Shown here in pieces: positions 18,308 through 28,426 of a stretch of 64,000 bases of DNA. The notes under the pieces were generated by a model. That model saw only the letters and a program-made list of their open reading frames with translations. It was not told the origin of the DNA and did no database searches. Position 1 is the stretch's first letter. The number at the start of each line of letters is the position of its first letter. The stretch lies in assembly GCF_030296675.1 (NCBI RefSeq), contig NZ_AP027736.1, forward strand, positions 248,001 to 312,000, written 5' to 3'. The position numbers and the translations under genes were made by a program. The DNA is from Demequina sediminis (GTDB lineage Bacteria; Actinomycetota; Actinomycetes; Actinomycetales; Demequinaceae).

Positions 18308-18379
18308 TGGGCTATGGTGTAACTGGCAGCACGACGGTTTCTGGTTCCGTTAGTTGAGGTTCGAATCCTTGTAGCCCAG
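18308..18379 (+). tRNA. tRNA-Gln (anticodon CTG)
   Basis: The acceptor stem TGGGCTA pairs with TAGCCCA at 18372-18378, with discriminator G 18379 and CCA not encoded. The T-loop TTCGAAT is present. The anticodon loop TTCTGGT gives CTG. The U1-A72 pair is typical of tRNA-Gln. The D-arm is GTGTAACTGGCAGC. Confidence 0.93.
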
Positions 18380-18413
18380 CCGCAAGAGATCTCCACGAGA
18401 GTCTCGATGAGAC

Positions 18414-18439
18414 AAGGGCCCGCCTGATGGCGGGCCCTT
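18414..18439 (+). terminator. intrinsic terminator after tRNA-Gln
   Basis: An 11-bp stem, AAGGGCCCGCC (18414-18424) with GGCGGGCCCTT (18429-18439), closed by TGAT and followed by further T residues. A canonical rho-independent terminator. Confidence 0.93.
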
Positions 18440-18522
18440 TCTCGTGTCCGGATCCGTGCGCCGATGCGCCGCCGACCCGGGTATAGCCTGGCGATGAGTC
18501 CCCCTCACACGAGGAGCGACCC

Positions 18523-18699
18523 ATGGGCGCCATCAACCGCGAGTGGCATCGGGACCACCGGATGCCTGATCGCCCGACGGACCGCGAGCGCGGGCGCTGG
18601 CACGCCGCGCACCAGGACGCGTGTGCGTGCAGGGCCCCCAGCGAGCGGGAGCGCGACCTCATCGCGCAGTGGCGCGGGGAGTCCTCGCGCGGCGAGTAG
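18523..18699 (+). CDS. small conserved Cys/Trp/His-rich protein (58 aa)
   Basis: A 58-residue protein with a good ribosome site (GAGGAGCG). The N-terminus MGAINREWHRDHRMP, then RGRWHAAHQDACACR, matches a pattern I recall in short bacterial proteins of unknown function (NREWHxxHxMP ... WHxxHxxxCxCR). The two WHxxH motifs and the CxC pair could bind a metal; this is inferred from spacing only. It is highly charged with no membrane segment or leader. It stands between the tRNA-Gln terminator and the convergent SDR gene. Confidence 0.75.
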   Translation: MGAINREWHRDHRMPDRPTDRERGRWHAAHQDACACRAPSERERDLIAQWRGESSRGE

Positions 18700-18732
18700 T
18701 CACGAGCGGCTCGCGACCGCCTCGCGAGCGCT

Positions 18733-19512
18733 TCACCACACCGAGTCCCCGCGAATCACCACGTCCGAGCCGCCGTCCACGAACACCACCTGGCCGCACA
18801 GGTGCGTGTTGTCCTCGCTCGCGAGCCACGCGAGCAGGCGCGCGACCACGATGGGCTCGGCGAAGCCGCCCAGCGGCATCGGCACGGCCTGCGCGATCTG
18901 GGCGCGCCCCTCCTCGGTCTCGAGTAGCGGCTCGACCATGGGGGTGAGGATCACGCCGGGGGCGACCGCGTTGAGCGGGATCGACTCGCCCGCCCACTCC
19001 GGGGTCGCGGCGTGACGCCTGATCCAGCGGCAGAACGCGGCCTTCGTCGAGCCGTAGATGAGCTGGCCCAACTGCGGGTCCGCCGCGAGCTCGCCGGCGC
19101 TCGCGAGCGCCGCGTCCTCCTCCCCGTCGAGCATCGCGTCGATGAGCGCCTGATCGCCGGGGAACAGGCTCGCCATCGACGAGACGCCCACGGCGCGCGG
19201 GTCCTGCGAGTCGAGGAGCAGCGGCCGCAGGCCGGTGAGCGTCGCGACCATCCCGAAGTAGTTGACCGCGACCGTCGCGGGCGTAGGAGACGCGAGACCG
19301 GCCACCGCGATGATCGCGTCGATGCCGCCTCCCGAGCGCTCCGCGACCATGTCCACCATGAGGGCGCGATCGGCGGGGCTGGTGAGGTCGACCGTGAGGT
19401 CGGCGTCGTGGAGGTCGATTCCGATGACGGTGTGGCCCTGACTTCTCAGGAGGTCCGCGGTCGCCCTCCCGATACCCGATGCCGATCCCGTGACCACGTA
19501 GGTGCGCGCCAT
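18733..19512 (-). CDS. short-chain dehydrogenase/reductase
   Basis: A 259-residue Rossmann-fold oxidoreductase of the classical SDR family. TGSASGIG (residues 8-15) is the TGxxxGxG dinucleotide motif, with IDLHDAD suggesting NAD(H) preference from the acidic residue after strand 2. SSMASL supplies the catalytic Ser and YGSTK the Tyr-xxx-Lys. The C-terminus has HLCGQVVFVDGGSD. Relatives include 3-alpha-hydroxysteroid dehydrogenase-like enzymes; substrate unknown. AAGGAGGGG precedes the ATG. It follows clpB on the same strand behind a terminator, so it is transcribed separately. Confidence 0.88.
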   Translation of the reverse strand: MARTYVVTGSASGIGRATADLLRSQGHTVIGIDLHDADLTVDLTSPADRALMVDMVAERSGGGIDAIIAVAGLASPTPATVAVNYFGMVATLTGLRPLLLDSQDPRAVGVSSMASLFPGDQALIDAMLDGEEDAALASAGELAADPQLGQLIYGSTKAAFCRWIRRHAATPEWAGESIPLNAVAPGVILTPMVEPLLETEEGRAQIAQAVPMPLGGFAEPIVVARLLAWLASEDNTHLCGQVVFVDGGSDVVIRGDSVW

Positions 19513-19560
19513 GGCGACCCCTCCTTGCGAGCGGAACTGCCCCTTCTTACGAACCTACGC

Positions 19561-19604
19561 CGATGCCCGGGCGGGCGCACGCGCGCGGCCCACCCGGGCA
19601 TCGT
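19561..19604. terminator. hairpin downstream of clpB containing the dispersed word
   Basis: CGATGCCCGGGCGGGC (19561-19576) pairs with GCCCACCCGGGCATCG over 16 bp with one mismatch. It lies 7 bp after the clpB stop on the minus strand. The right arm and flank include GGCATCGTCC (19597-19606). Confidence 0.75.
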
Positions 19605-19610
19605 CCGGTC

Positions 19611-21761
<2,151 letters not shown>

Positions 21762-21810
21762 GAGTTCCTCCTGGTGGTGCGTGGTGCTCTCTTGCGGCTG
21801 GCTGCCTCAG

Positions 21811-21833
21811 ACTTGAGCCGCCTACGCTCAAGT
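21811..21833. promoter_or_regulatory. HAIR-type HspR operator upstream of clpB
   Basis: ACTTGAGC-N7-GCTCAAGT is a perfect 8-bp inverted repeat. It differs only at the innermost base from the HspR-associated inverted repeat CTTGAGT-N7-ACTCAAG that controls clpB and dnaK in Streptomyces and Mycobacterium. It lies 50 bp upstream of the clpB ATG. HspR itself is not in this window. Confidence 0.85.
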
Positions 21834-21903
21834 TTACGTAACGACATCCGGCGGCGCAAGTGGAGCGGGGGAGGGCGGGGGTCCGGCACCTTGTCGTGTC
21901 GAG

Positions 21904-21989
21904 CGGAAGTCACACCTCTCGCGACCGGTGTTCGCGATTCCCCGTTCGGTGACGATCTACGTGGCGCCAGATGTGTGACTTGCGCACGG
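21904..21989. repeat. intergenic repeat element, copy A
   Basis: Shares with 41069-41156 the blocks GTCACAC-TCT near the left end and ACGTGGC-CCAGATGTGTGACTTGCG at the right end. The ends are inverted relative to each other (imperfectly here). Non-coding, MITE- or operator-like. Confidence 0.7.
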
Positions 21990-22112
21990 TGGGGCGGCGT
22001 GGCCGATCGGGTGGCCGCTCCGCCAGCGCAGCCGGTGGTTGTGCAACGACGCGCCGATGCTGTAGAGTCTTATCTCGCGCCAGCCGCCCGGGAGGGTGGC
22101 CGATGCAGCTAG

Positions 22113-22185
22113 GGCCCCGTTGTGTAGCGGCCTAGCACGCCGCCCTCTCAAGGCGGTAGCGCGGGTTCGAATCCCGTCGGGGCTA
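22113..22185 (+). tRNA. tRNA-Glu (anticodon CTC)
   Basis: The acceptor GGCCCCG (22113-22119) pairs with CGGGGCT (22178-22184) including a G-U first pair, as in other actinobacterial tRNA-Glu; discriminator A 22185. The anticodon stem CCGCC/GGCGG holds loop CTCTCAA with anticodon CTC. The T-loop is TTCGAAT. CCA is not encoded. Confidence 0.93.
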
Positions 22186-22192
22186 CGACATG

Positions 22193-22224
22193 AAACTCCT
22201 CACCGTTCGCGGCGGGGAGTTTTG
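22193..22224 (+). terminator. terminator after tRNA-Glu
   Basis: AAACTCCTCACCG (22193-22205) pairs with CGGCGGGGAGTTT around a TTCG tetraloop, with one wobble and one mismatch, followed by T residues. Confidence 0.88.
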
Positions 22225-22307
22225 TCGTAAGCGGGCGTATTCGCGACCGTGTTAGCGTCTCCCTCCATGTCTGACTGGCGCTCATTCACCGTGCAGGGCT
22301 CCGCCTC

Positions 22308-22880
22308 GTGACCCTCGGGCACGGGTTCGAGAGCGTCTTGGCTGCGGCACGTGCGGGCGAGCAGTGGGCCTGGAGCGAGATCTACCGGGACCTCGCGGGT
22401 CCCGTCCGCGGATACCTCGCTGGCCGCGGCTCGCCCGAGCCCGAGGATGAGGCCGCCGAGACCTTCCTTCACGTCGCAAAGGGAATCGCCTCCTTCGACG
22501 GCGACGAGTCCGCCTTCCGCTCGTGGGTGTTCTCGATCGCGCACCGGCGCATGGTCGACGCGCATCGCAAGGCGGGCCGTCGCCCCAAGGTCGTCGACAC
22601 CGAGCTCACCGACCTCGCCGAGGGCGCGGACCGCGTGGCGACCCCCAGCGCGGAGGAGTCCGTGCTGGTCCGCGACGCGGCCGTGGCGACCGCAGATCTC
22701 CTGTCCGGGTTGAGCGAGGATCAGCGTCAGATCCTGCTCCTGCGAGTGGTCGGCGAGCTGTCGGTCAGGGAGACGGCGTCGGTGGTCGGGAAATCCGAGT
22801 CGGCGGTGAAGGTGGCCCAGCACCGCGCCATCACCGCGCTCCGGCGGGCCCGCGCCAAGCGCGACGCTGAGAAATCCTGA
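22308..22880 (+). CDS. ECF-type RNA polymerase sigma factor
   Basis: At least 190 residues. Region 2 spans about 20-90 (EDEAAETFLHVAKGIASFDG, then FRSWVFSIAHRRMVDAHRK) and region 4 about 125-185 (LSEDQRQILLLRVVGELSVRETASVVGKSESAVKVAQHRA), the usual ECF layout. The GTG at 22308 has no ribosome site. An in-phase-minus-one ATG at 22267, with TAGCGT 8 nt upstream, opens 14 codons that end in a TGA overlapping this GTG. One extra G at 22296-22298 would fuse them into a protein starting MSDWRSFTVQGLRLVTL, so the real start may be 22267. The next gene, 42 bp on, encodes its likely membrane partner. Confidence 0.85.
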   Translation: MTLGHGFESVLAAARAGEQWAWSEIYRDLAGPVRGYLAGRGSPEPEDEAAETFLHVAKGIASFDGDESAFRSWVFSIAHRRMVDAHRKAGRRPKVVDTELTDLAEGADRVATPSAEESVLVRDAAVATADLLSGLSEDQRQILLLRVVGELSVRETASVVGKSESAVKVAQHRAITALRRARAKRDAEKS

Positions 22881-22922
22881 CGGTCATGTAACCGATCGGC
22901 GCGGCGTGGCGATCACAGGACC

Positions 22923-23804
22923 ATGACGAGCAACGACTTCACGCCCCGCGACCAGGAGCGGCTGCTGCGTGGCGACGCCACCGGCCCGCTGGCCGACGCG
23001 GCCCCCGCCATCGCGGCGCTCCGCGCGCTGAACGTCGCGCCGAACGACGCCGAGACGGCGCGTGCGGCGGCTGCTCTCGCAAGTGTCGCCGCGGATTCCT
23101 CGGTCCCCCTCACCGTGCCTGCGGCGGCAACCCCTTCCCCATGGCGTATGCGCGCCGCCATTGCCGGCGGTCTCGCACTCCTGGGGCTCGGCGTCGTGGG
23201 CGGAGCCGCTGCCGCGGATGACGCCGCGCCGGGTGACGCGCTGTACGGGGTCGACCGCGCCCTCGAGGACCTCGGGATCGGCGATGGCGGAGTCGACGAG
23301 CGCGTCGACGAGGCGATTGTCCTCGACGAGGCGGGCGACAGCGAGGGTGCCCTCGAGCACGTCGTCGAGGCGGTCGAGGAGGACTCCGCGTCCTCCGAGG
23401 CCCTGCTCGGCGTGGCCGAGCGCCTGCGCACCAACGGATCCGAGGCCTCGGCCGAGGTTCACGAGCGCGTGGCCGCGATGCTCGAGTGGATGGCGACCGC
23501 CGACGCCACGGGCCGCGACTTCGGCCAGGGTGTGTCGGAGCGTGCGCGCGGCCTGGTGACGGAGCCGTCGACCGAGCCGTCGCCCTCCGCCTCCGCGAGC
23601 CCGGCGCCCAGCGCGTCGCCCGAGCCCAGCGCCGACACTCAGGCGCCCGGCAAGTCCGGTACCGCGGGCAAGCCCGAGACCACGGGAAAGCCCGAGACCA
23701 CGGGAAAGCCCGGCACCGCGGGCAAGCCCGAGACCGCGGGCAAGCCCAGCACCGCGGGCAAGCCCGAGACCGCAGGAAAGCCCGACACCGTCGGCAAGCC
23801 GTAG
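22923..23804 (+). CDS. membrane-anchored DUF5667-like protein with GKP repeats, putative sigma partner
   Basis: A 293-residue protein with a cytoplasmic N-terminus (1-75), one transmembrane helix (about 76-97) and an extracytoplasmic acidic helical region containing PGDALYGVDRALEDLGI, a pattern seen in DUF5667 proteins encoded beside actinobacterial ECF sigma factors. A Ser/Pro linker (EPSPSASASPAPS) leads to a tail of eight hexapeptides G-K-P-x-T-x ending GKP. It could anchor in or span the wall. There is no clear zinc-type anti-sigma HxxxCxxC motif, so a role as anti-sigma rests on context. A perfect hairpin ends the pair. Confidence 0.75.
   Translation: MTSNDFTPRDQERLLRGDATGPLADAAPAIAALRALNVAPNDAETARAAAALASVAADSSVPLTVPAAATPSPWRMRAAIAGGLALLGLGVVGGAAAADDAAPGDALYGVDRALEDLGIGDGGVDERVDEAIVLDEAGDSEGALEHVVEAVEEDSASSEALLGVAERLRTNGSEASAEVHERVAAMLEWMATADATGRDFGQGVSERARGLVTEPSTEPSPSASASPAPSASPEPSADTQAPGKSGTAGKPETTGKPETTGKPGTAGKPETAGKPSTAGKPETAGKPDTVGKP
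23649..23801 (+). repeat. 18-bp tandem repeats encoding (GKPxTx)n
   Basis: About 8.5 units of 18 bp, period exact, encoding GKSGTA, GKPETT twice, GKPGTA, GKPETA, GKPSTA, GKPETA, GKPDTV and GKP. Copy number is likely to vary by slippage. Confidence 0.9.
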
Positions 23805-23814
23805 CGAACCAGCT

Positions 23815-23852
23815 CGACGATGCCCTGGGGGTCCGTCCCCAGGGCATCGTCG
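23815..23852. terminator. perfect 16-bp hairpin between converging genes
   Basis: CGACGATGCCCTGGGG (23815-23830) and its exact reverse complement (23837-23852) enclose a 6-nt loop. It terminates the sigma/DUF5667 pair and the reverse-strand DCC gene. Both arms contain the dispersed word core GACGATGCC. Confidence 0.9.
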
Positions 23853-23856
23853 TGTC

Positions 23857-24291
23857 TCAGGACAGCGCCGCGACGTCCTCGACGCTCGCGAGGCGTGACC
23901 GCCACAGGGTCACAAGCGCGGGTGGCGGGGTGCCGCACGCGGGGTCCTCGGCGGGCCGTCGGGGTCGCCTGCGCGCCACCGCGTCGTAGGCGGTGTCGCG
24001 CAGGGCGCGGGGGACGATGCGCATCGCGGCGGCCGCTCGCCACGGCCAGGGGAGGCCGCGCGCGATCCGCGCCAGGGCATCGGTGCGCAGCCATCCCTGG
24101 CTGCCGTCCCACACGACGATGCTCGAGGCTGCCACGGACGGGCCGAGCCCGGCCAGACGCAGCACCTCGCGTCCGGCGTCCCCGGCCGAGCCCGCGATGA
24201 GAAACGTGCCCGTGCGATCGCGGCGCAGCAGCCACGCGACGAACCCGTTGCACAGGCCGCAGTCGCCATCGAAGACCACTACTGCACGCAT
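23857..24291 (-). CDS. DCC-family thiol-disulfide oxidoreductase-like protein
   Basis: A 144-residue DUF393 protein. The defining N-terminus MRAVVVFDGDCGLCNGFVAWL carries the DGDCxLC motif with a CxxC pair, as in thioredoxin-like redox sites. Then RTDALARIARGLPWPWRAA and VPRALRDTAYDAVARRR follow the family pattern. The Cys residues of CGTPPP near the C-terminus are unusual but of unknown weight. Substrate not known. It follows the flavodoxin gene by about 30 bp and is probably co-transcribed, giving a redox-themed pair. Confidence 0.85.
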   Translation of the reverse strand: MRAVVVFDGDCGLCNGFVAWLLRRDRTGTFLIAGSAGDAGREVLRLAGLGPSVAASSIVVWDGSQGWLRTDALARIARGLPWPWRAAAAMRIVPRALRDTAYDAVARRRPRRPAEDPACGTPPPALVTLWRSRLASVEDVAALS

Positions 24292-24321
24292 GCCGCCAGC
24301 GTAACGGCGCGCGAGGAGTGC

Positions 24322-24852
24322 CTAGAGGCGTGCGTGAGCCCGTTCGCGGAGCTCCTGGCCCCACTGATGAGCGGCGTCCAGTTCTCCGGGCAGCAGCAAC
24401 CCCGCGGGCTCCTCCGAGGTGGCGCGCAGGTGCACCGTGAAGCCGCGCGGTCCGTCGAGCAGCGTAAGCCCGTGCGCCTCGAGGGATCGGGCGATCGCCC
24501 GGGCCGCACCGCGGCCGAGCGGGCCGCGCACGCGCGTGTCGAACGCCGCGCCGAGTCGCGGCCCCGCGGGCAGCGTCTCGAGCCATGCGCGCATCGGCAC
24601 GTGCGAGAGATCGGGCGCCGGCTGGTGGCCCGTCGTGGGCTTGGAGCGTGCGGACTCGCGGCTGGCCTCCGTCGGCAGGCTCATGCCGTGCACGGGTGCG
24701 CCCGCGACCAGCACCTGCGCGGACTGGACCACCGCGAGGGTGGCCTCGGAGGTCGACAGGGCCACGGCATCGTCCCCCAAGCCCGCCGCGATGGCGGTGG
24801 CGACCGCCGCCGTGTTGCCCCACAGCGACTCGTAGACCACGACTGCTCTCAT
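24322..24852 (-). CDS. flavodoxin-domain protein
   Basis: A 176-residue protein with the flavodoxin fold. MRAVVVYESLWGNTAAVATAIAAGL holds the FMN phosphate-binding loop (SLWGNT), and VLVAGAPVHGMSLP and GAAFDTRVRG fit the later FMN-contacting loops. It lacks the classical long-chain insertion, resembling the small actinobacterial flavodoxins. Start ATG 24852; the upstream frame to 24894 is not supported by a ribosome site. The dispersed word at 24766 encodes Asp-Asp-Ala. Confidence 0.82.
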   Translation of the reverse strand: MRAVVVYESLWGNTAAVATAIAAGLGDDAVALSTSEATLAVVQSAQVLVAGAPVHGMSLPTEASRESARSKPTTGHQPAPDLSHVPMRAWLETLPAGPRLGAAFDTRVRGPLGRGAARAIARSLEAHGLTLLDGPRGFTVHLRATSEEPAGLLLPGELDAAHQWGQELRERAHARL

Positions 24853-24905
24853 GGCGCCATGGTCCGCCCCTGCGCACGCGAGCGCCAGGGACATTGGTCA
24901 TGACG

Positions 24906-24947
24906 CCACACGGCGCGCCGGTCGAGGAGGGCCGGCGCGCCGTGTGG
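24906..24947. terminator. perfect 16-bp hairpin at the end of the cellulase gene
   Basis: 24906-24921 and 24932-24947 are exact reverse complements (CCACACGGCGCGCCGG) around a 10-nt loop, 12 bp beyond the cellulase stop on the minus strand. Confidence 0.9.
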
Positions 24948-24958
24948 GTGGTGCGGGA

Positions 24959-27900
24959 TCAGTCGGCTGCGGTCATGATCCGGTAGAGGAACGCCGAGTA
25001 CGCATCGCGCGTGATCGGAGAGGCCTTGCGGAACGTGCCGTCGGCCCAGCCGGTGGAGATGCCGGCGTCGTAGAGCCAGTTGATCTCCGTGTAGAACTCG
25101 GTGTTCTCGGTGGTGACGTCCGTGAAGTGGGACATCACGGGCGCCTCGTAGCCCTCCGGCTCGAGGTAGCGGTACAGGAACGCCGCCATCGCATCACGCG
25201 TGGTCTTGCCCTGGGGTCGGAAGGTGCCGTCGGCCCAGCCGGTGGAGATGCCGGCGTCGTAGAGCCAGTTGATCTCCGTGTAGAACTCGGTGTTCTCGGG
25301 CGTGATGTCGGTGAAGTGCGACGTCTCCGGCGCGACGTACCCCTCGGGGTCCGCGAGCCGGTACATAAACGCCGCGACCGCGTCGCGCGTGATGGGGGAG
25401 AAGGGCCGGAACGTGCCGTCATCGAAGCCGGTCGTCATACCGTTCTGCCACATCCAGCGGATCGCCTCATAGTGCTCGAGGCCCTCGTGGACGTCCGAGA
25501 ACGGCGGGTTGCCGATCCTGTCCGCCTGGTCGAGGTCGGCCACGAAGGACGCCACCCAGCTGAGTGCAGAGTTCCAGTTGACCGTGATCTCGTTGGTCGA
25601 CCACGACTGGATGTGGTCGACGTAGCACCACTGCGGCGCACAGTCCTGATCCGGATAGAGCGCAGCGAACGTGGGGTCCCACGTACTCGTCGTGGTGTTG
25701 GGGCCACCCGCCACCGAGCCCGCCGGCGGGTGCGGCAGGTCGCCGTTGAGCTGCGCCGAGAACCACCGTGAGTGCTGGTTCTCCGAGTAGACCTCGCCGT
25801 ATCCGGTCACGTAGGACTGGTTGAGGGCGTTGCGGCCCAGCAGGTAGTCCATGGACTCGACCACCGCGTCCGCGTAGGCGCGCTCGCCCGTGAGGTCGAA
25901 GGCCGTCGCGAGCACCACCTGGTTGTTGAGGACCTGGCTGTTGGAGCCCCACTCGAACGCGTCGTCCGGGAGGGCGAGGCCGAACTCCTGCTCCTCCTGC
26001 ACCGCGAGGATCGCGTCCGCGCCGTCGATGACCTGGGCGACGATCGCGTCGCGGTCGGCAAGGTCGTTCGGCACTGTCGCCAGGTTCATCTTGGCGATCG
26101 CGTCGAGCGCATCCCAGCTGAACGCCGTGGTGGGGAACGAGTCCGCCGTGTGAATCGGCGAGTCGGCGAGGAAGTCGGCGAACTCCTGCTCTCCCGTGGT
26201 GAGGAAGAGCTCGGCCGCGGCCCAGTAGAACTCGTCGGTGACGTCGTCATCGTCGTACGGCCCGCCGCCGTCGGCGCCGTCCGCCGCGGGGGCGTACAGC
26301 GCGGGCGTGCCGAGCGCCGCCTCCCACGTCGACCGGGCCGCCTCAAGGAGGTCCGCGGCAAAGTCGGGGTCGTAGGCCTCGAAGAGGCGCGCGCCCTGGG
26401 CCGCGGTGGCTGCCACGTTGAGCGTGGCGGCCGTCGAGGGGCGGTGGAGCTCGCGCACCTGGGAATCCGCGGCGGGCATGAGCGGCAGGCCCGTCCAGCC
26501 ATCGTCGTGGATCTTGTGGTGCACCATGCCCGCGTACTGCTCGCCGTCCGGCACCTGCATCGCGAGCATGAACTCGAGCTCCCAGCGGGCCTCGTCGAGG
26601 ACGTCGGGGACGCCGTTCGAGGACTCGGGGACATCGAGCGTGCCGTCGGCGAGGGCGTCCGTCGCCGCGCCGGGCGCGGTGAGCGAGCGCTCGTAGGTGC
26701 CCAGCAACTGCGCGGTCGCGATGCCGCCGTTGACCACGTACTTGCCGTGGTCCCCGGCGTCGTACCAGCCGCCCACCACGTCGAGCGTGTAGTCGCACGT
26801 CCACGGTTCGCCGTAGACCGCCTGCGAGTCGGTGACGTTCTGGCACGGCACGTCGAGGTCGCCCTTGTTTGCCACGCCGTCGGCGGGGAGGACACATGGC
26901 CCGCCTCGCGGGCATAGTCCTCGCCCACGATCGCGCCGTCGATCTCGATGCCCGACCGTGCGAGGTAGAAGTAGTTGAGCGAGTCGTACCTGAGCTGCTG
27001 GTAGGCCTCGGTGCCGATCTCGAACTCGTACGACGTCTCGCCGTCCGCGGCGAGAGTGTAGGTGCCGGGATCGGTGACGTCGGAGAAGTCGATGAGGTGA
27101 ACGTTGACGCCGGCCGAGGCGTCAACACCCTGCACGGTGGTCATCGACTCGGCGACCACGGTCGCCCCGTCGAGGAGTTGCCATGCGACCGGTTCGGAGG
27201 CCTCGGTCACCAGCGTGGCCTGCTTGGGGCCGCCCGTGAGGTAGCCCACCTGGTTGACGCGCACGCGCGGTCCCGTGTCGGGGCTGTACTCCTCGACCGC
27301 TCCGCCACCGATCAGCGAGGCCTCGTCGAGGCAGAACGTCCACGGCGAGGCTGATCCGCCCACCTGGAACGCGACCTGCAGGTTCGGCAGTTCGGGGCTC
27401 GACGGCGTGGGCTCGTCGAGCGTGAAGCTCGCCGAGTAGGTGCCGTCCGGCGCGGTCTGGATGAGCTCGCCGTACGTGCCGTACGGGGCGCCGTTGTCGC
27501 CCACGATCGCGCGCACCGGCCCCGCCCCGCTGCCCGTGAAGGACAGCGTGTAGGGGCCCGCGGGGAGCACGTACTGGCCCGTCTCGGGGTCAAGGTTGCC
27601 CACGTCGTTGTAGCCGACGATCACGTCCCACGGGTTGGTCGTGCCGCCGGGGATGTCGAGGCACCACACGCCGTCGACCAGCGTGCTCGACGTGACGTTC
27701 GACGTCCACCAGGGCGCGGTCTCCGTTGCGAAGTCCGTGTTGGAGAGGTACTCCGTGCCGGCAGGGACCAGCGAGACGTCGTCGAGGCAGAAGGTTGCGC
27801 CGGCGTTGCCGCCCACCTGGAAGGCGAGCTGAGGGCTCGACGTCTCGCCCGTGATCGTGACCGTCTCGACCACCGTGGCCGGGTCGGGCGTGACCGTGGT

Positions 27901-28245
27901 GGCCGACGTCCAGTACTGCGCGTAGGGCTCGGCGCCCTGGCCGACCACGGCGGTGACGGCCCCATCGCCGCTCGCCGTGTAGGTCAGCGTGTACTCGCCG
28001 GGGGCGAGCTCCGTGAAGTTCTGTCCGACGGCGGCGTCCCACGGGTTCTCCGCGCTCGCGGGCACCTCCCCGCAGAAGCGTCCGTCGTCGGTCGTCGTCG
28101 CAGCGAAGCCGTACGCGAACCAGCCGGTCTCGCCGTCGTCAAAGCCGCCATTCGTGACATCGGCCGCCGCCGGGGTCGCCCCCGCGACCACCAGAAGTGC
28201 GACCATCGCGCTCCGAGAGAGCGCTCTCTTGAGTTGCCCCACCAT
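24959..28245 (-). CDS. secreted GH9 endoglucanase with CBMs and three SLH domains (frame break)
   Basis: About 1,095 residues after repair. A Sec signal ([24 protein letters not shown], cut near residue 28) is followed by two CBM4_9-like sandwich modules (about 29-155 and 160-310), a CelD-type Ig-like module ([21 protein letters not shown]), the GH9 (alpha/alpha)6 barrel (about 420-900) and three SLH repeats (915-1095). GH9 features: [17 protein letters not shown] with the catalytic Asp, ENQHSRWF, and the acid Glu in [18 protein letters not shown] repeats end in [16 protein letters not shown] motifs and should tether the enzyme to the cell surface. One base restored at 26885-26888 gives [12 protein letters not shown]. 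The start near AAGGAGGA is uncertain (ATG 28245 or GTG 28242). Confidence 0.92.
25035..25110 (-). repeat. 76-bp direct repeat within SLH-3
   Basis: Identical over 76 bp to 25224-25299, spaced 189 bp, inside the SLH-coding part of the cellulase gene. Confidence 0.9.
25224..25299 (-). repeat. 76-bp direct repeat within SLH-2
   Basis: Partner of 25035-25110. It encodes the shared stretch [20 protein letters not shown] and following residues. Confidence 0.9.
28216..28229. promoter_or_regulatory. perfect palindrome AGAGAGCGCTCTCT at cellulase 5' end
   Basis: A 14-bp perfect palindrome with the GCGC core of CelR/CebR-type LacI operators (TGGGAGCGCTCCCA), located inside the first codons of the cellulase gene. 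Could be a second operator; could be chance in the signal-peptide codons. Confidence 0.4.
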
Positions 28246-28309
28246 TCCTCCTTGTTGCGCCATTGCATCAGGGGTGTGCCCGGGCCGGGACCGGCCGCTG
28301 GGTGAGCGC

Positions 28310-28340
28310 AACGTAACACGAAACGTTTCGTGCGTGTCAA
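28310..28340 (-). promoter_or_regulatory. cellulase promoter with LacI-family operator
   Basis: On the minus strand TTGACA (28340-28335) and TACGTT (28315-28310) are 19 bp apart. Between them lies the perfect 16-bp palindrome CACGAAACGTTTCGTG (28317-28332), whose AAACGTTT core is that of LacI-family operators. Binding would block polymerase directly, which suits sugar-induced cellulase expression. Confidence 0.75.
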
Positions 28341-28356
28341 GACCTGGGGGACGATG

Positions 28357-28386
28357 CTGTGGCCGGGTGAAGGTGCCCGGCCACAG
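28357..28386. terminator. hairpin after the iclR-family gene
   Basis: CTGTGGCCGGG (28357-28367) pairs perfectly with CCCGGCCACAG (28376-28386), 41 bp past the regulator stop. A near-copy of the dispersed word (GGACGATGCT, 28349) abuts it. Confidence 0.75.
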
Positions 28387-28426
28387 CGAGTTACGCGATT
28401 GCGGCGCGCCTCGCGATCGCGAAGCG

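Larger units (their letters stand above)
21762..22112. other. 351-bp intergenic region between clpB and tRNA-Glu
   Basis: No gene seen. It holds the clpB leader and HAIR operator (near 21811-21833), a purine-rich GC stretch, a roughly 86-bp intergenic repeat (21904-21989) shared with 41069-41156, and presumably the tRNA-Glu promoter near TGTAGAGTCTTATC (22058-22071). Confidence 0.6.
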
